Shown: positions 1-5,342 of the stretch, piece after piece
Layout: each line of letters begins with the position of its first letter
How positions within the stretch are numbered: the first letter of the stretch is position 1
Assembly (NCBI GenBank): GCA_002497025.1
Contig: DAMG01000074.1
Location: 14,933 to 26,035 of the forward strand
Reading direction: 5' to 3'
DNA length: 11,103 nucleotides
From: Euryarchaeota archaeon UBA126
GTDB taxonomy: Archaea; Thermoplasmatota; Poseidoniia; Poseidoniales; Thalassarchaeaceae
Position numbers and translations under genes: made by a program
The notes under the pieces: generated by a model
The model's input: the letters and a program-made list of their open reading frames with translations, nothing else
Told to the model about the DNA's origin: nothing
The model's database searches: none

Positions 1-2
1 CC

Positions 3-86
3 TGTCCGGATTGTTCATCGACAATGGTAAATCGAACTAGTTCAGGTCGATTACGTTGTAGTATCTGCCGTAATGAGTGGAGGTGA
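3..86 (+). CDS. C-terminal fragment of a zinc-ribbon protein (5' end outside window)
   Basis: The frame starting at base 3 is open from the window edge to a TGA at 84-86. It encodes a 27-residue tail with a CPDC pair at its beginning, a CSIC pair 18 codons later and a terminal NEWR. Two CxxC knuckles separated by about 14 residues, one led by CP, with a W close behind the second, are the pattern of a C-terminal zinc ribbon. The rest of the protein is missing, so the family cannot be named; in many archaea a ribosomal protein or a secY-adk-cluster gene sits upstream of cmk, but the tail does not look like L34e to me. The stop codon falls inside the ribosome binding site of cmk, which marks it as the preceding gene of the same operon. 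The protein call rests on the cysteine pattern and context only. Confidence 0.65.
   Translation, partial: CPDCSSTMVNRTSSGRLRCSICRNEWR
79..86 (+). promoter_or_regulatory. Strong Shine-Dalgarno that sets the cmk start at TTG 91
   Basis: GGAGGTGA is an eight-base match to the complement of the archaeal 16S rRNA 3' end (known as ATCACCTCC). Its GGAGG core ends seven bases before TTG at 91. The ATG at 73 lies upstream of the core and cannot use it. The stop TGA of the preceding zinc-ribbon gene (84-86) is the last part of the same motif. Confidence 0.75.
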
Positions 87-90
87 GGTA

Positions 91-627
91 TTGCTTAGAA
101 TCACAATAAGTGGTGCGCCGGGTAGTGGAACGTCGACATTAGTTCGTAAAATTCAGCACACCACAGGCTGGAGTGCCCTAAACGGCGGGGAGGTTTTTCG
201 AACAGAAGCTAAACGTCGAAATCTTACCGTTGGTGAATTTAGTGAATTATGCAAGCAAGATTTGGATGTTGATCGTTCACTGGACAGACTCCTCAAAGAT
301 TCAATGACTAAAACAGATGGTCCTGAAATCATCGAAAGTAGATTGGCTGGTTGGTGGGCAAACGAACTTGCAATTGATTGCCTCAGGGTATGGGTCAATA
401 CATCTGATGAAGAAAGGGCACGTCGAGTCCAAAATCGAGAAGGTGGAAGCTTTGAACAAAGACTGGTCGAGTCATCTGCTAGACAAAGTGCTGACAAGGA
501 AAGGTATCGTGCTCTATATGATATTGATCTTGATGAAATGACGCCATACAATCTAGTTGTAAACGCGGATAATCTCACTGCTGAGGAAGTTTTTTCTCTT
601 GTAAAATCAGCAATCAATGGAGGTTGA
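91..627 (+). CDS. cmk: Archaeal-type cytidylate (CMP) kinase
   Basis: Cytosolic kinase that phosphorylates CMP/dCMP with ATP to give CDP/dCDP in pyrimidine nucleotide salvage. Starting at TTG 91 it has 178 residues, normal for the short archaeal Cmk family. The N-terminus reads MLRITISG and goes straight into a P-loop, GAPGSGTST (residues 8-16). The usual Walker A lysine is replaced by threonine, a variant I recall in archaeal Cmk proteins. Further family marks are GGEVFR (substrate-side strand), ESRLAGWW in the middle, and a C-terminal lid/adenine region with repeated arginines and an RYRALYDID stretch followed by YNLVVNADN. An upstream ATG at 73 would add six residues but lies before the ribosome binding site and overlaps the previous gene, so TTG is preferred. 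The stop TGA (625-627) overlaps the cbf5 ribosome binding site, giving a tight zinc ribbon-cmk-cbf5 operon. Function is confident, start fairly so. Confidence 0.93.
   Translation: MLRITISGAPGSGTSTLVRKIQHTTGWSALNGGEVFRTEAKRRNLTVGEFSELCKQDLDVDRSLDRLLKDSMTKTDGPEIIESRLAGWWANELAIDCLRVWVNTSDEERARRVQNREGGSFEQRLVESSARQSADKERYRALYDIDLDEMTPYNLVVNADNLTAEEVFSLVKSAINGG
619..624 (+). promoter_or_regulatory. Shine-Dalgarno that sets the cbf5 start at TTG 632
   Basis: GGAGGT, whose core ends eight bases before TTG 632. The in-frame ATG at 617 overlaps the motif itself and so cannot be served by it. The stop TGA of cmk (625-627) follows directly, repeating the arrangement seen at the cmk start. Confidence 0.7.
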
Positions 628-631
628 TTAT

Positions 632-1597
632 TTGTTTATCCTAGATGATACTGCTAAAACCGATGTAAAATATGGTTGTAAACCAACAGAAAGAAGTCTT
701 GAGACTCTATTGGATGCTGGTGTTATCCTTGTCGACAAACCCAGAGGGCCATCAAGTCACCAATTAACCGCTTGGGCCAGAGAAATGTTAGGTATTCAGA
801 GATTAGGTCATGGTGGTACTTTGGACCCTTTTGCTACAGGCTTGCTCACCATGCTATGCGGTAAAGCAACTAGGTTAACTGAAATGGTACTGACTGGGGA
901 TAAGAAATACATCGCTGTGCTGAAGTTCGGAAGAGAGGTAGAATCATCTGAATTAGAGAATTTACTTAATTCTCTGAATGGAGAGATATACAACGTTCCT
1001 CCATTAGAGTCAGCAGTTAAAGTTCAAGTAAGAACTAGAATAATACATGAAATGAGAATTATTGAAGACGACTCCGAGTCTAATTTAGTGGCTTTGACAA
1101 TTTTCTGCAACGCGGGGACATATATCAGGACTCTAGCAAGAGATATCGGACTTCTTCTCAATACTAAATGTGAACTTACTGAGCTACATAGAGACAAAAC
1201 AGGAGCCTTTTCTCAATCAAATGCCTGTACAATGCAACAGTTAACGGATGCGGTATTTCTTTGGAAAGAACATGAGGATGACAGAGCCCTCCGCAAACTC
1301 ATTGCACCAGTTGAATCGATACTAGGGCATTTTCCTCGAATCATTGTCAAGGATGGGGCTGCTGCTGCAATTGCTCATGGGGCTGCTCTTGCAAGGCCAG
1401 GAGTGGTGAGTATTGATGAAAGAATAGAGCGCGGGAATCTAGTAGTTATTGAGACACTCAAAGGAGAGGCAGTAGCTATTGCAGAAACCAATTCAGGTGC
1501 TACCAAAATCCAATCTATGGAGCATGGCGAAGTTGCTAGACCTAAGGTAGTTCTAATGCAGGCTGGGATTTATCCTCAAACATGGCAGAAGGGCTGA
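632..1597 (+). CDS. cbf5: Cbf5-type rRNA/tRNA pseudouridine synthase (H/ACA RNP catalytic subunit)
   Basis: Catalytic subunit of the archaeal H/ACA ribonucleoprotein, converting uridine to pseudouridine in rRNA under guide-RNA direction and acting also on tRNA U55. From TTG 632 it has 321 residues. The TruB-fold catalytic domain starts with a GVILVDKPRGPSSH motif; the catalytic aspartate is in GHGGTLDPFATG (Asp65). NVPPLESAVKVQVRTRIIHE and CNAGTYIRTLARDIG match the conserved Cbf5 core, and the ELHRDKTGAFS stretch with LWKEHEDD is Cbf5-like rather than bacterial TruB. The last ~80 residues (from HFPRIIVKDG) form a PUA domain with HGAALARPGV. The N-terminus is shorter than in the Pyrococcus protein, and the catalytic loop has GHGGTLDP.ATG, a little closer to bacterial TruB than the usual archaeal GHSGTLDPKVTG. 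It follows cmk directly; the ribosomal L14e gene often found between them in archaea is absent. Confidence 0.94.
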   Translation: MFILDDTAKTDVKYGCKPTERSLETLLDAGVILVDKPRGPSSHQLTAWAREMLGIQRLGHGGTLDPFATGLLTMLCGKATRLTEMVLTGDKKYIAVLKFGREVESSELENLLNSLNGEIYNVPPLESAVKVQVRTRIIHEMRIIEDDSESNLVALTIFCNAGTYIRTLARDIGLLLNTKCELTELHRDKTGAFSQSNACTMQQLTDAVFLWKEHEDDRALRKLIAPVESILGHFPRIIVKDGAAAAIAHGAALARPGVVSIDERIERGNLVVIETLKGEAVAIAETNSGATKIQSMEHGEVARPKVVLMQAGIYPQTWQKG

Positions 1598-1599
1598 GA

Positions 1600-1785
1600 T
1601 CAATTCATCTCGTGCTCTTCGTAAACCCACTCATCAGTCTCTATTCTGACCTTTAGCTTCATCATCGCAAACACACACCACCGGCCCGCTAGGCGAGCGC
1701 GGTAGGCTGAATTGCTCGTCCATCTGGGTATAACTATTCCCCGTTTTTCAACGATTATCAGCCGTACGGAAGTCTTCAGACCCAA
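1600..1785 (-). CDS. Candidate small protein, 61 residues, unknown
   Basis: I do not recognise this product. The reading frame ends with TGA two bases from the convergent cbf5 stop and would begin 32 bases after the surface-protein gene on the same strand. The product is basic in the middle (NSAYRARLAGRW), rich in tryptophan for its size (3), and ends with an acidic tail. By my count 35 of 61 codons end in G or C, clearly above the large neighbours, which favours real coding. Against it: the only plausible start is TTG, the GGAG before it is too close (about 3 bases), and the TTG sits in a hairpin. A TATA-like box at 1803-1810 is placed about right for a leaderless message. The frame stays open upstream into the surface-protein gene without a usable start. 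Either a small leaderless gene or shared 3' sequence of the two neighbours. Confidence 0.42.
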   Translation of the reverse strand: MGLKTSVRLIIVEKRGIVIPRWTSNSAYRARLAGRWCVFAMMKLKVRIETDEWVYEEHEMN

Positions 1786-1801
1786 GACTCCGGATGTTTT
1801 T
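1767..1801 (+). terminator. Hairpin plus T-run terminator downstream of cbf5
   Basis: CGG-A-AGTCTT at 1767-1776 pairs with AAGACT-CCG at 1784-1792 (nine base pairs, one bulged A, seven-base loop), followed after four bases by T5 at 1797-1801. This is the shape of an intrinsic terminator on the + strand. A separate T5 at 1744-1748 precedes it. It lies 170 bases after the cbf5 stop, so the message would carry a 3' tail antisense to the small candidate gene. Confidence 0.45.
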
Positions 1802-1817
1802 GGTATATCTTGGATAA

Positions 1818-4190
1818 CTATCTCTTTCGGTATGGTTTTCGAATACGGCCTGGCCCTAATTGTAATGCTGCTATTGAAATAGCAATTAATCCAATTGACG
1901 CGATAACAATTGCAGGACCTCTGTCTATGGAATCATCACCATTCCCTTTATCTCGACCTTCTGATTCAATTAAGATTAGTATCTCATTGTTCATCTCATT
2001 CGATTCTTCTATTGAGGCTGTACCATCTGCCAAGCCTCTGATTCCGATTTCCCCGGAGGTAATAATCTGTGTATCACATGTAGCAATAGACAGACCACCG
2101 GGTGCTACACTTTCGACGATAGTGGAGCCAACTAACATACCATCAACCCAACATCGAACATCCACAGTATTTGCAATACCTCTTCCTTCATTTCGAATGT
2201 ATAACTTGAGTTGTACTACATCGCCTTCCTCAACGGTATCAACAACAATATTACCTTTCCAAATCTCTAAATTTTCTATCGTCAAGTCAGGTTGGGCTGT
2301 AACAATTATTTCCAAATCTTGCACTTCTGTGTATGTTCCATCACTAACTGTAATTTCGACAATGTGGGTTCCTGGCTCTACGGGTGTTAAAATTAAATCT
2401 CCAGAAGAATCCACATTCGCCCATGACCTAGAGGTTGAAATTGATAATTCAGAGGAATCTGAGTCACTGATTTCAATATCAATTACTTTACTTTCTCCAA
2501 GATTGATATAGGTTAATACTGGCAATCCATCTATACGTGGAGGGTCCTCAACTTCAAGCACGTTTACGCTGAATCTTCCATTCCATGTATTGCCCGATTC
2601 ATCGATAACTTCGACATCTACCCACGCCTCACCGCTCGCATCTGTCCGAGGTTGAATCCTAATGTCTCCAGATAATGTCGATACAGAAAGAAGTTCAGTA
2701 TCATCTGTCCAAGCCATCACTTGAAGGTCCTGCCAATCCGTGAGGTCATCTTCACACCTACTTGCCATTGCGATTAGTATTCCACCTCCGTCTTCAATCA
2801 GTTCTTGACGAGAAGGAGAGGAACAGGTTACATCTCGATCCCATACCAGATTATACCCTCCTTCGATTGAAATAGAGTTAATGTGTACTACTGTTGTTTC
2901 TGCGACTCCGTTTGAAGACCATTGAAATCTTGAAGCAATACCAAACTCCAATCCACTTCCATCAACAGGTAAGGCATATCCGATAGGCACCTCAAAAGAA
3001 AATACACCAACCTCAATCTGTACCTCGTTGAGAAGTTCGTTTCCAATTGCAAATCTAATTGTGCTATATTCTTCAACCAAACCTTGAACCGAACCCGCAA
3101 TTGAACCAACTACGACAAGTTTCGGGTCATTGACATCTATCCTAGCAGAACTAATACAACCATCAAAAATAGTGATTCTGACTGAATTAGTCTCAAATCT
3201 ATGTTGAAGCAAATCTCCATTAGAATAGGTTTCATAATCTTCCATAGATGTTTGACCTTGGCTCATTGCTTCAATTGTATAATTTCCCTCACCAAAGACA
3301 TGGATTCTTCCTAATTCTTGGTCATAAGGAACTTCAACATCGAAAGTCCAGAACCCCTGTGTGCCTTGCTCTGGAGTCAGACCACAGCTTTCAGTTACTA
3401 ATCCTGACACTTGGCCGTCATAAGGTCCAAAGTCGAGTACTGGCATATTTTGTTCTGAAATTTCATGAATCGCCTTTACTGTTTCAAATGAATACCATGG
3501 TTGATGATATTTTACTCGAATCCCTACTGCATCTACTCTGATTTCAGAATCGTCGGGAGCCCCGTCTGAAACATAGTCGACGGTCACAGATGAATCTTCC
3601 AAATCTCCCCAATTCCAATCTTGTAAATCGACTATATTTTCTATAAATGGAGTCGTCATTCGATTAACCGGCCCAAACGTCCTTGCAATGGTTTTGGCTA
3701 ATCTCTCTGGACCGTTTGCCTCTATTGTGATGCGTATTTCATCCGAAGGAAGTGAATCCGGTATTGAGATGTGTAGAACCATTGAAACATTGGCTAGGAC
3801 TCGACTTTCGAGACCGCTGAATGAATAACCTGTCAGGGTAATATCTGGGCCTGTTGACCATGTATAGGAACCATCTGGATTTCCTAATGAAAAGTTTGAA
3901 TCAGTGGGGCTATAGGTGGCCCAAGCGGTGTAAGTTTGGAAATTATCCGGACGATTGTGAGTAAATGACAACTCTCCATCTGCTATCATTCCTACACTAT
4001 GGTCGGCGGGGTCATCGGAAAAGGCGGCTTTAGTGGAAATACTCCAATCACCAGGGTCATCAAAAGAACCGGCTTCCAAAAGCTCAATTCTTTGGGATTC
4101 GATGACCGTGTCTCCAGTAGTTATAGGGGCAATAATTGCAATTAAAGCTAGGGCAGTCAAACCCAAACTAAGACCGACGCCCCGACTCAT
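1818..4190 (-). CDS. Secreted, membrane-anchored surface protein with Ig/cadherin-like and CARDB domains
   Basis: Large cell-surface protein of about 790 residues. An N-terminal signal peptide (residues ~3-27, hydrophobic run GLTALALIAIIAPITTG) leads to a long extracellular part of beta-rich, acidic, Ser/Thr/Gly-rich sequence. At ~548-632 an Ig/cadherin-like module begins with DPPRIDGLP and carries the ISDSDSSELS and VSDGTY motifs. At ~634-735 a CARDB domain (PDLTIENLEI, YIRNEGRGIANT, ending ESNEMNNE) follows; CARDB domains are known as adhesion modules of archaeal and bacterial surface proteins. One transmembrane helix (~757-778) and a basic cytosolic tail RIRKPYRKR close the chain, so the protein is held at the membrane facing outward. 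Several cysteines in the extracellular part could form disulfides. The N-terminal 540 residues match no family I can name. ATG at 4190 is preferred over TTG at 4193; no clear ribosome binding site precedes it. Ligand unknown. Confidence 0.85.
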   Translation of the reverse strand: MSRGVGLSLGLTALALIAIIAPITTGDTVIESQRIELLEAGSFDDPGDWSISTKAAFSDDPADHSVGMIADGELSFTHNRPDNFQTYTAWATYSPTDSNFSLGNPDGSYTWSTGPDITLTGYSFSGLESRVLANVSMVLHISIPDSLPSDEIRITIEANGPERLAKTIARTFGPVNRMTTPFIENIVDLQDWNWGDLEDSSVTVDYVSDGAPDDSEIRVDAVGIRVKYHQPWYSFETVKAIHEISEQNMPVLDFGPYDGQVSGLVTESCGLTPEQGTQGFWTFDVEVPYDQELGRIHVFGEGNYTIEAMSQGQTSMEDYETYSNGDLLQHRFETNSVRITIFDGCISSARIDVNDPKLVVVGSIAGSVQGLVEEYSTIRFAIGNELLNEVQIEVGVFSFEVPIGYALPVDGSGLEFGIASRFQWSSNGVAETTVVHINSISIEGGYNLVWDRDVTCSSPSRQELIEDGGGILIAMASRCEDDLTDWQDLQVMAWTDDTELLSVSTLSGDIRIQPRTDASGEAWVDVEVIDESGNTWNGRFSVNVLEVEDPPRIDGLPVLTYINLGESKVIDIEISDSDSSELSISTSRSWANVDSSGDLILTPVEPGTHIVEITVSDGTYTEVQDLEIIVTAQPDLTIENLEIWKGNIVVDTVEEGDVVQLKLYIRNEGRGIANTVDVRCWVDGMLVGSTIVESVAPGGLSIATCDTQIITSGEIGIRGLADGTASIEESNEMNNEILILIESEGRDKGNGDDSIDRGPAIVIASIGLIAISIAALQLGPGRIRKPYRKR

Positions 4191-4233
4191 CAATTAGTAA
4201 CGGTAGAGAGCGACGCTTCAATCCGTTGGTCTC

Positions 4234-4252
4234 TAGAGTCTGGGTCACTCTA
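4234..4252. repeat. Inverted repeat in the surface-protein/tRNA intergenic region
   Basis: TAGAGT and ACTCTA form a perfect six-base-pair dyad around a seven-base loop. It lies between the divergent surface-protein gene and tRNA-His, about 45 bases ahead of the surface-protein start and upstream of the tRNA promoter. It may be an operator or a hairpin in the 5' leader; short dyads also occur by chance. The rest of the 4194-4297 spacer shows only the TATA-like element. Confidence 0.3.
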
Positions 4253-4263
4253 CGCGGAACTCT

Positions 4264-4271
4264 TGAAATAT
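4264..4271 (+). promoter_or_regulatory. TATA-like promoter element of the tRNA-His gene
   Basis: The A/T-rich stretch TGAAATAT is centred about 30 bases before the 5' G of the tRNA, the spacing expected for an archaeal TATA box. The reverse strand reads ATATTTCA, so the same element might also serve the divergent surface-protein gene, which would then have a leader of about 50 bases. Confidence 0.45.
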
Positions 4272-4297
4272 GGTCTGTTGTTCGAATGGCTACATAC

Positions 4298-4373
4298 GGC
4301 TGTGGTAGTGTAGCGGTTAGCACGGTGGGTTGTGGTCCCGCCGGCCCGGGTTCAAGTCCCGGCCACGGCCCCA
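4298..4373 (+). tRNA. tRNA-His (GTG anticodon), with encoded G-1 and CCA
   Basis: A full cloverleaf can be drawn. Acceptor GCTGTGG (4299-4305) pairs with CCACGGC (4363-4369, one G-U). D stem GTG/CAC (4308-4310 with 4321-4323). Anticodon stem GTGGG/CCCGC around loop TTGTGGT, anticodon GTG at 4332-4334, reading His codons. T arm CCGGG-TTCAAGT-CCCGG (4346-4362). The discriminator is C73 (4370), opposite an encoded G at 4298: the G-1:C73 pair that histidyl-tRNA synthetase recognises. CCA (4371-4373) is also encoded. There is no intron. T-runs on both strands just downstream separate it from the convergent ribA. Confidence 0.97.
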
Positions 4374-4377
4374 AAAA
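4373..4377 (-). terminator. T-run terminator after ribA
   Basis: On the minus strand a T5 lies 30 bases after the ribA stop, directly abutting the tRNA 3' end. Together with the T5 at 4404-4408 it makes a compact convergent termination zone of about 35 bases. Confidence 0.4.
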
Positions 4378-4403
4378 TCAATCTCAAGGTATGTTCTGTA
4401 GTC

Positions 4404-4408
4404 TTTTT
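4404..4408 (+). terminator. T-run terminator of tRNA-His
   Basis: T5 about 30 bases downstream of the tRNA 3' end, overlapping the ribA stop codon on the other strand. Archaeal RNA polymerase is known to stop at such T-runs without a hairpin. Confidence 0.4.
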
Positions 4409-5045
4409 AGGACTCAAAATGTTCCTCTGAAATTGAGTGACCCATTCTTTCGACCTTCGTAGAAAGGTAATCTCGATTATCTTCGTTTATCCCTGCTACA
4501 AGTGGCATTCTTTCAACCACCTCAATGTTGAGATTTTGTAATTGACTTACTTTATCCGGATTATTCGTCAACAGGCAGACTCTTTCTATTTTCACAGCTT
4601 CTAATATCTTTGCAGCAATCCGATAATCTCTAGCATCAGCGGGATGACCTAGCAGTAAATTAGCATCGAGGGTATCAGCTCCTTTATCTTGTAAATTGTA
4701 AGCCTGAATTTTAGCATGTAGGCCAATACCTCTGCCCTCTTGTCGAAGATACACCAAACAACCCCAGCCGATTTCTTGGATACGTTGCAAAGCGGTATCA
4801 AGCTGTGGCCCACAGTCACAACGTAGACTTCCAAATGCATCACCGGTTAGACACTCAGAGTGAACCCTAACCAAAACAGCGTCTGGACCGCTCATATCCC
4901 CTAGTGTCAAGGCAACATGATCGAGGCCCGTGGCGTCTTCGTGGAATACACGAATTCGAAAGTTACCGTGTTCGGTTGGCAATCTGGCATCGGCAGGAAC
5001 ATCAAGTAATTCCTTGAGGTCCACAGGCCTATTTGGCACCGTCAT
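4407..5045 (-). CDS. ribA: GTP cyclohydrolase II (riboflavin biosynthesis)
   Basis: Opens GTP to 2,5-diamino-6-ribosylamino-4(3H)-pyrimidinone 5'-phosphate, formate and pyrophosphate, the first step of bacterial-type riboflavin synthesis; cytosolic zinc enzyme. The 212 residues carry the family signature HSECLTGDAFGSLRCDCG, with zinc ligands Cys65, Cys76 and Cys78. RQEGRGIGL follows, then the catalytic tyrosine in KIQAY (Tyr116, equivalent to E. coli Tyr105) and Asp137/Arg139 in HPADARD (E. coli Asp126/Arg128). LTNNPDK near the end is also conserved. It is a stand-alone RibA without a fused RibB (DHBP synthase) domain. Most archaea use the unrelated GCH III (ArfA) instead, so this gene probably came from bacteria at some time. 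It is the last gene of the minus-strand operon, 48 bases after tusA; the gap holds a weak TATA-like GAATATT but no convincing ribosome binding site. Confidence 0.95.
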   Translation of the reverse strand: MTVPNRPVDLKELLDVPADARLPTEHGNFRIRVFHEDATGLDHVALTLGDMSGPDAVLVRVHSECLTGDAFGSLRCDCGPQLDTALQRIQEIGWGCLVYLRQEGRGIGLHAKIQAYNLQDKGADTLDANLLLGHPADARDYRIAAKILEAVKIERVCLLTNNPDKVSQLQNLNIEVVERMPLVAGINEDNRDYLSTKVERMGHSISEEHFES

Positions 5046-5093
5046 TGACTACACGACCTATTCAACCGTCAAGAACCCATCCGATTGGAATAT

Positions 5094-5330
5094 TCATTTC
5101 CTAATCAGAAATCTATACTCTCCAGATGCTTCTTCAACGTTGAGTAACTCCACTCCGATTCTGTCACAGAGAGTAGGCATATCATGAAGAGTTTCGGGGT
5201 CATCTCCGTAGACTTCGAGAAGTTCTCCCTCTTGCATTTCACTGAGTGCCTTCCTAGTTTCGTGAACAGGGATTGGGCAAAAGAATCCCAATAGGTCTAG
5301 ACGCCGTTTTGGCATCTCTTCTTGCTCCAT
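5094..5330 (-). CDS. TusA/SirA-family sulfur carrier protein
   Basis: Small cytosolic protein of 78 residues with the TusA fold signature: LDLLGFFCPIPVHETRKAL, where the CPxP cysteine (Cys18) carries persulfide sulfur in this family, followed by MQEGELLEVYGDDPET and a C-terminal hydrophobic strand YRFLIRK. TusA proteins pass sulfur for tRNA thiolation, molybdenum cofactor maturation or sulfur oxidation; the sequence does not tell which. The second position after the motif is H rather than the common L/V, not an active-site change. It starts at ATG 5330, nine bases after the helicase stop, with GAGGT as ribosome binding site overlapping that stop. No cysteine desulfurase, ThiI or other relay partner lies in the window. 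Confidence 0.9.
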   Translation of the reverse strand: MEQEEMPKRRLDLLGFFCPIPVHETRKALSEMQEGELLEVYGDDPETLHDMPTLCDRIGVELLNVEEASGEYRFLIRK

Positions 5331-5342
5331 AATAGAACCTCA
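5331..5342 (-). promoter_or_regulatory. Stop/Shine-Dalgarno overlap, helicase to tusA
   Basis: On the minus strand TGA (helicase stop) is followed by GGTTCTATT and then ATG of tusA; TGAGGT is both stop and ribosome binding site, seven bases from the start. A ribosome ending on the helicase is placed to restart on tusA. The junction before the helicase is built in the same way. Confidence 0.65.

Noticed and set aside
153..617. Long open frame antisense to cmk (154 codons)
   Set aside because: It lies fully opposite a gene with clear family motifs; its Ser/Leu/Arg-rich product is typical of an antisense shadow and it has no ribosome binding site.
1600..1700. C-box-like ATGATGA and CTGATGA on the minus strand, resembling a C/D-box guide RNA
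   Set aside because: They fall on MMK and TDE codons of the small frame, a proper closing D box is missing and no terminal stem forms.
1598..1800. Possible H/ACA guide RNA next to cbf5
   Set aside because: No hairpin followed at the right distance by an ACA box and no kink-turn motif could be found; the only good hairpin is followed by a T-run.
1800..1860. Frameshift fusion of the surface protein with the small ORF
   Set aside because: The small frame stays open upstream past the surface-protein stop, but there is no slippery heptamer, and the surface protein ends naturally with a membrane anchor and basic tail.
1810..2511. 233-codon + strand frame opposite the surface-protein gene
   Set aside because: The minus-strand CARDB and membrane-anchor coding explains this DNA; the product is a Ser/Ile/Pro-rich shadow.
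4168..4462. Two short overlapping frames across the tRNA
   Set aside because: They read through the tRNA-His sequence on both strands and carry the usual proline/glycine-rich artefact of translated tRNA.
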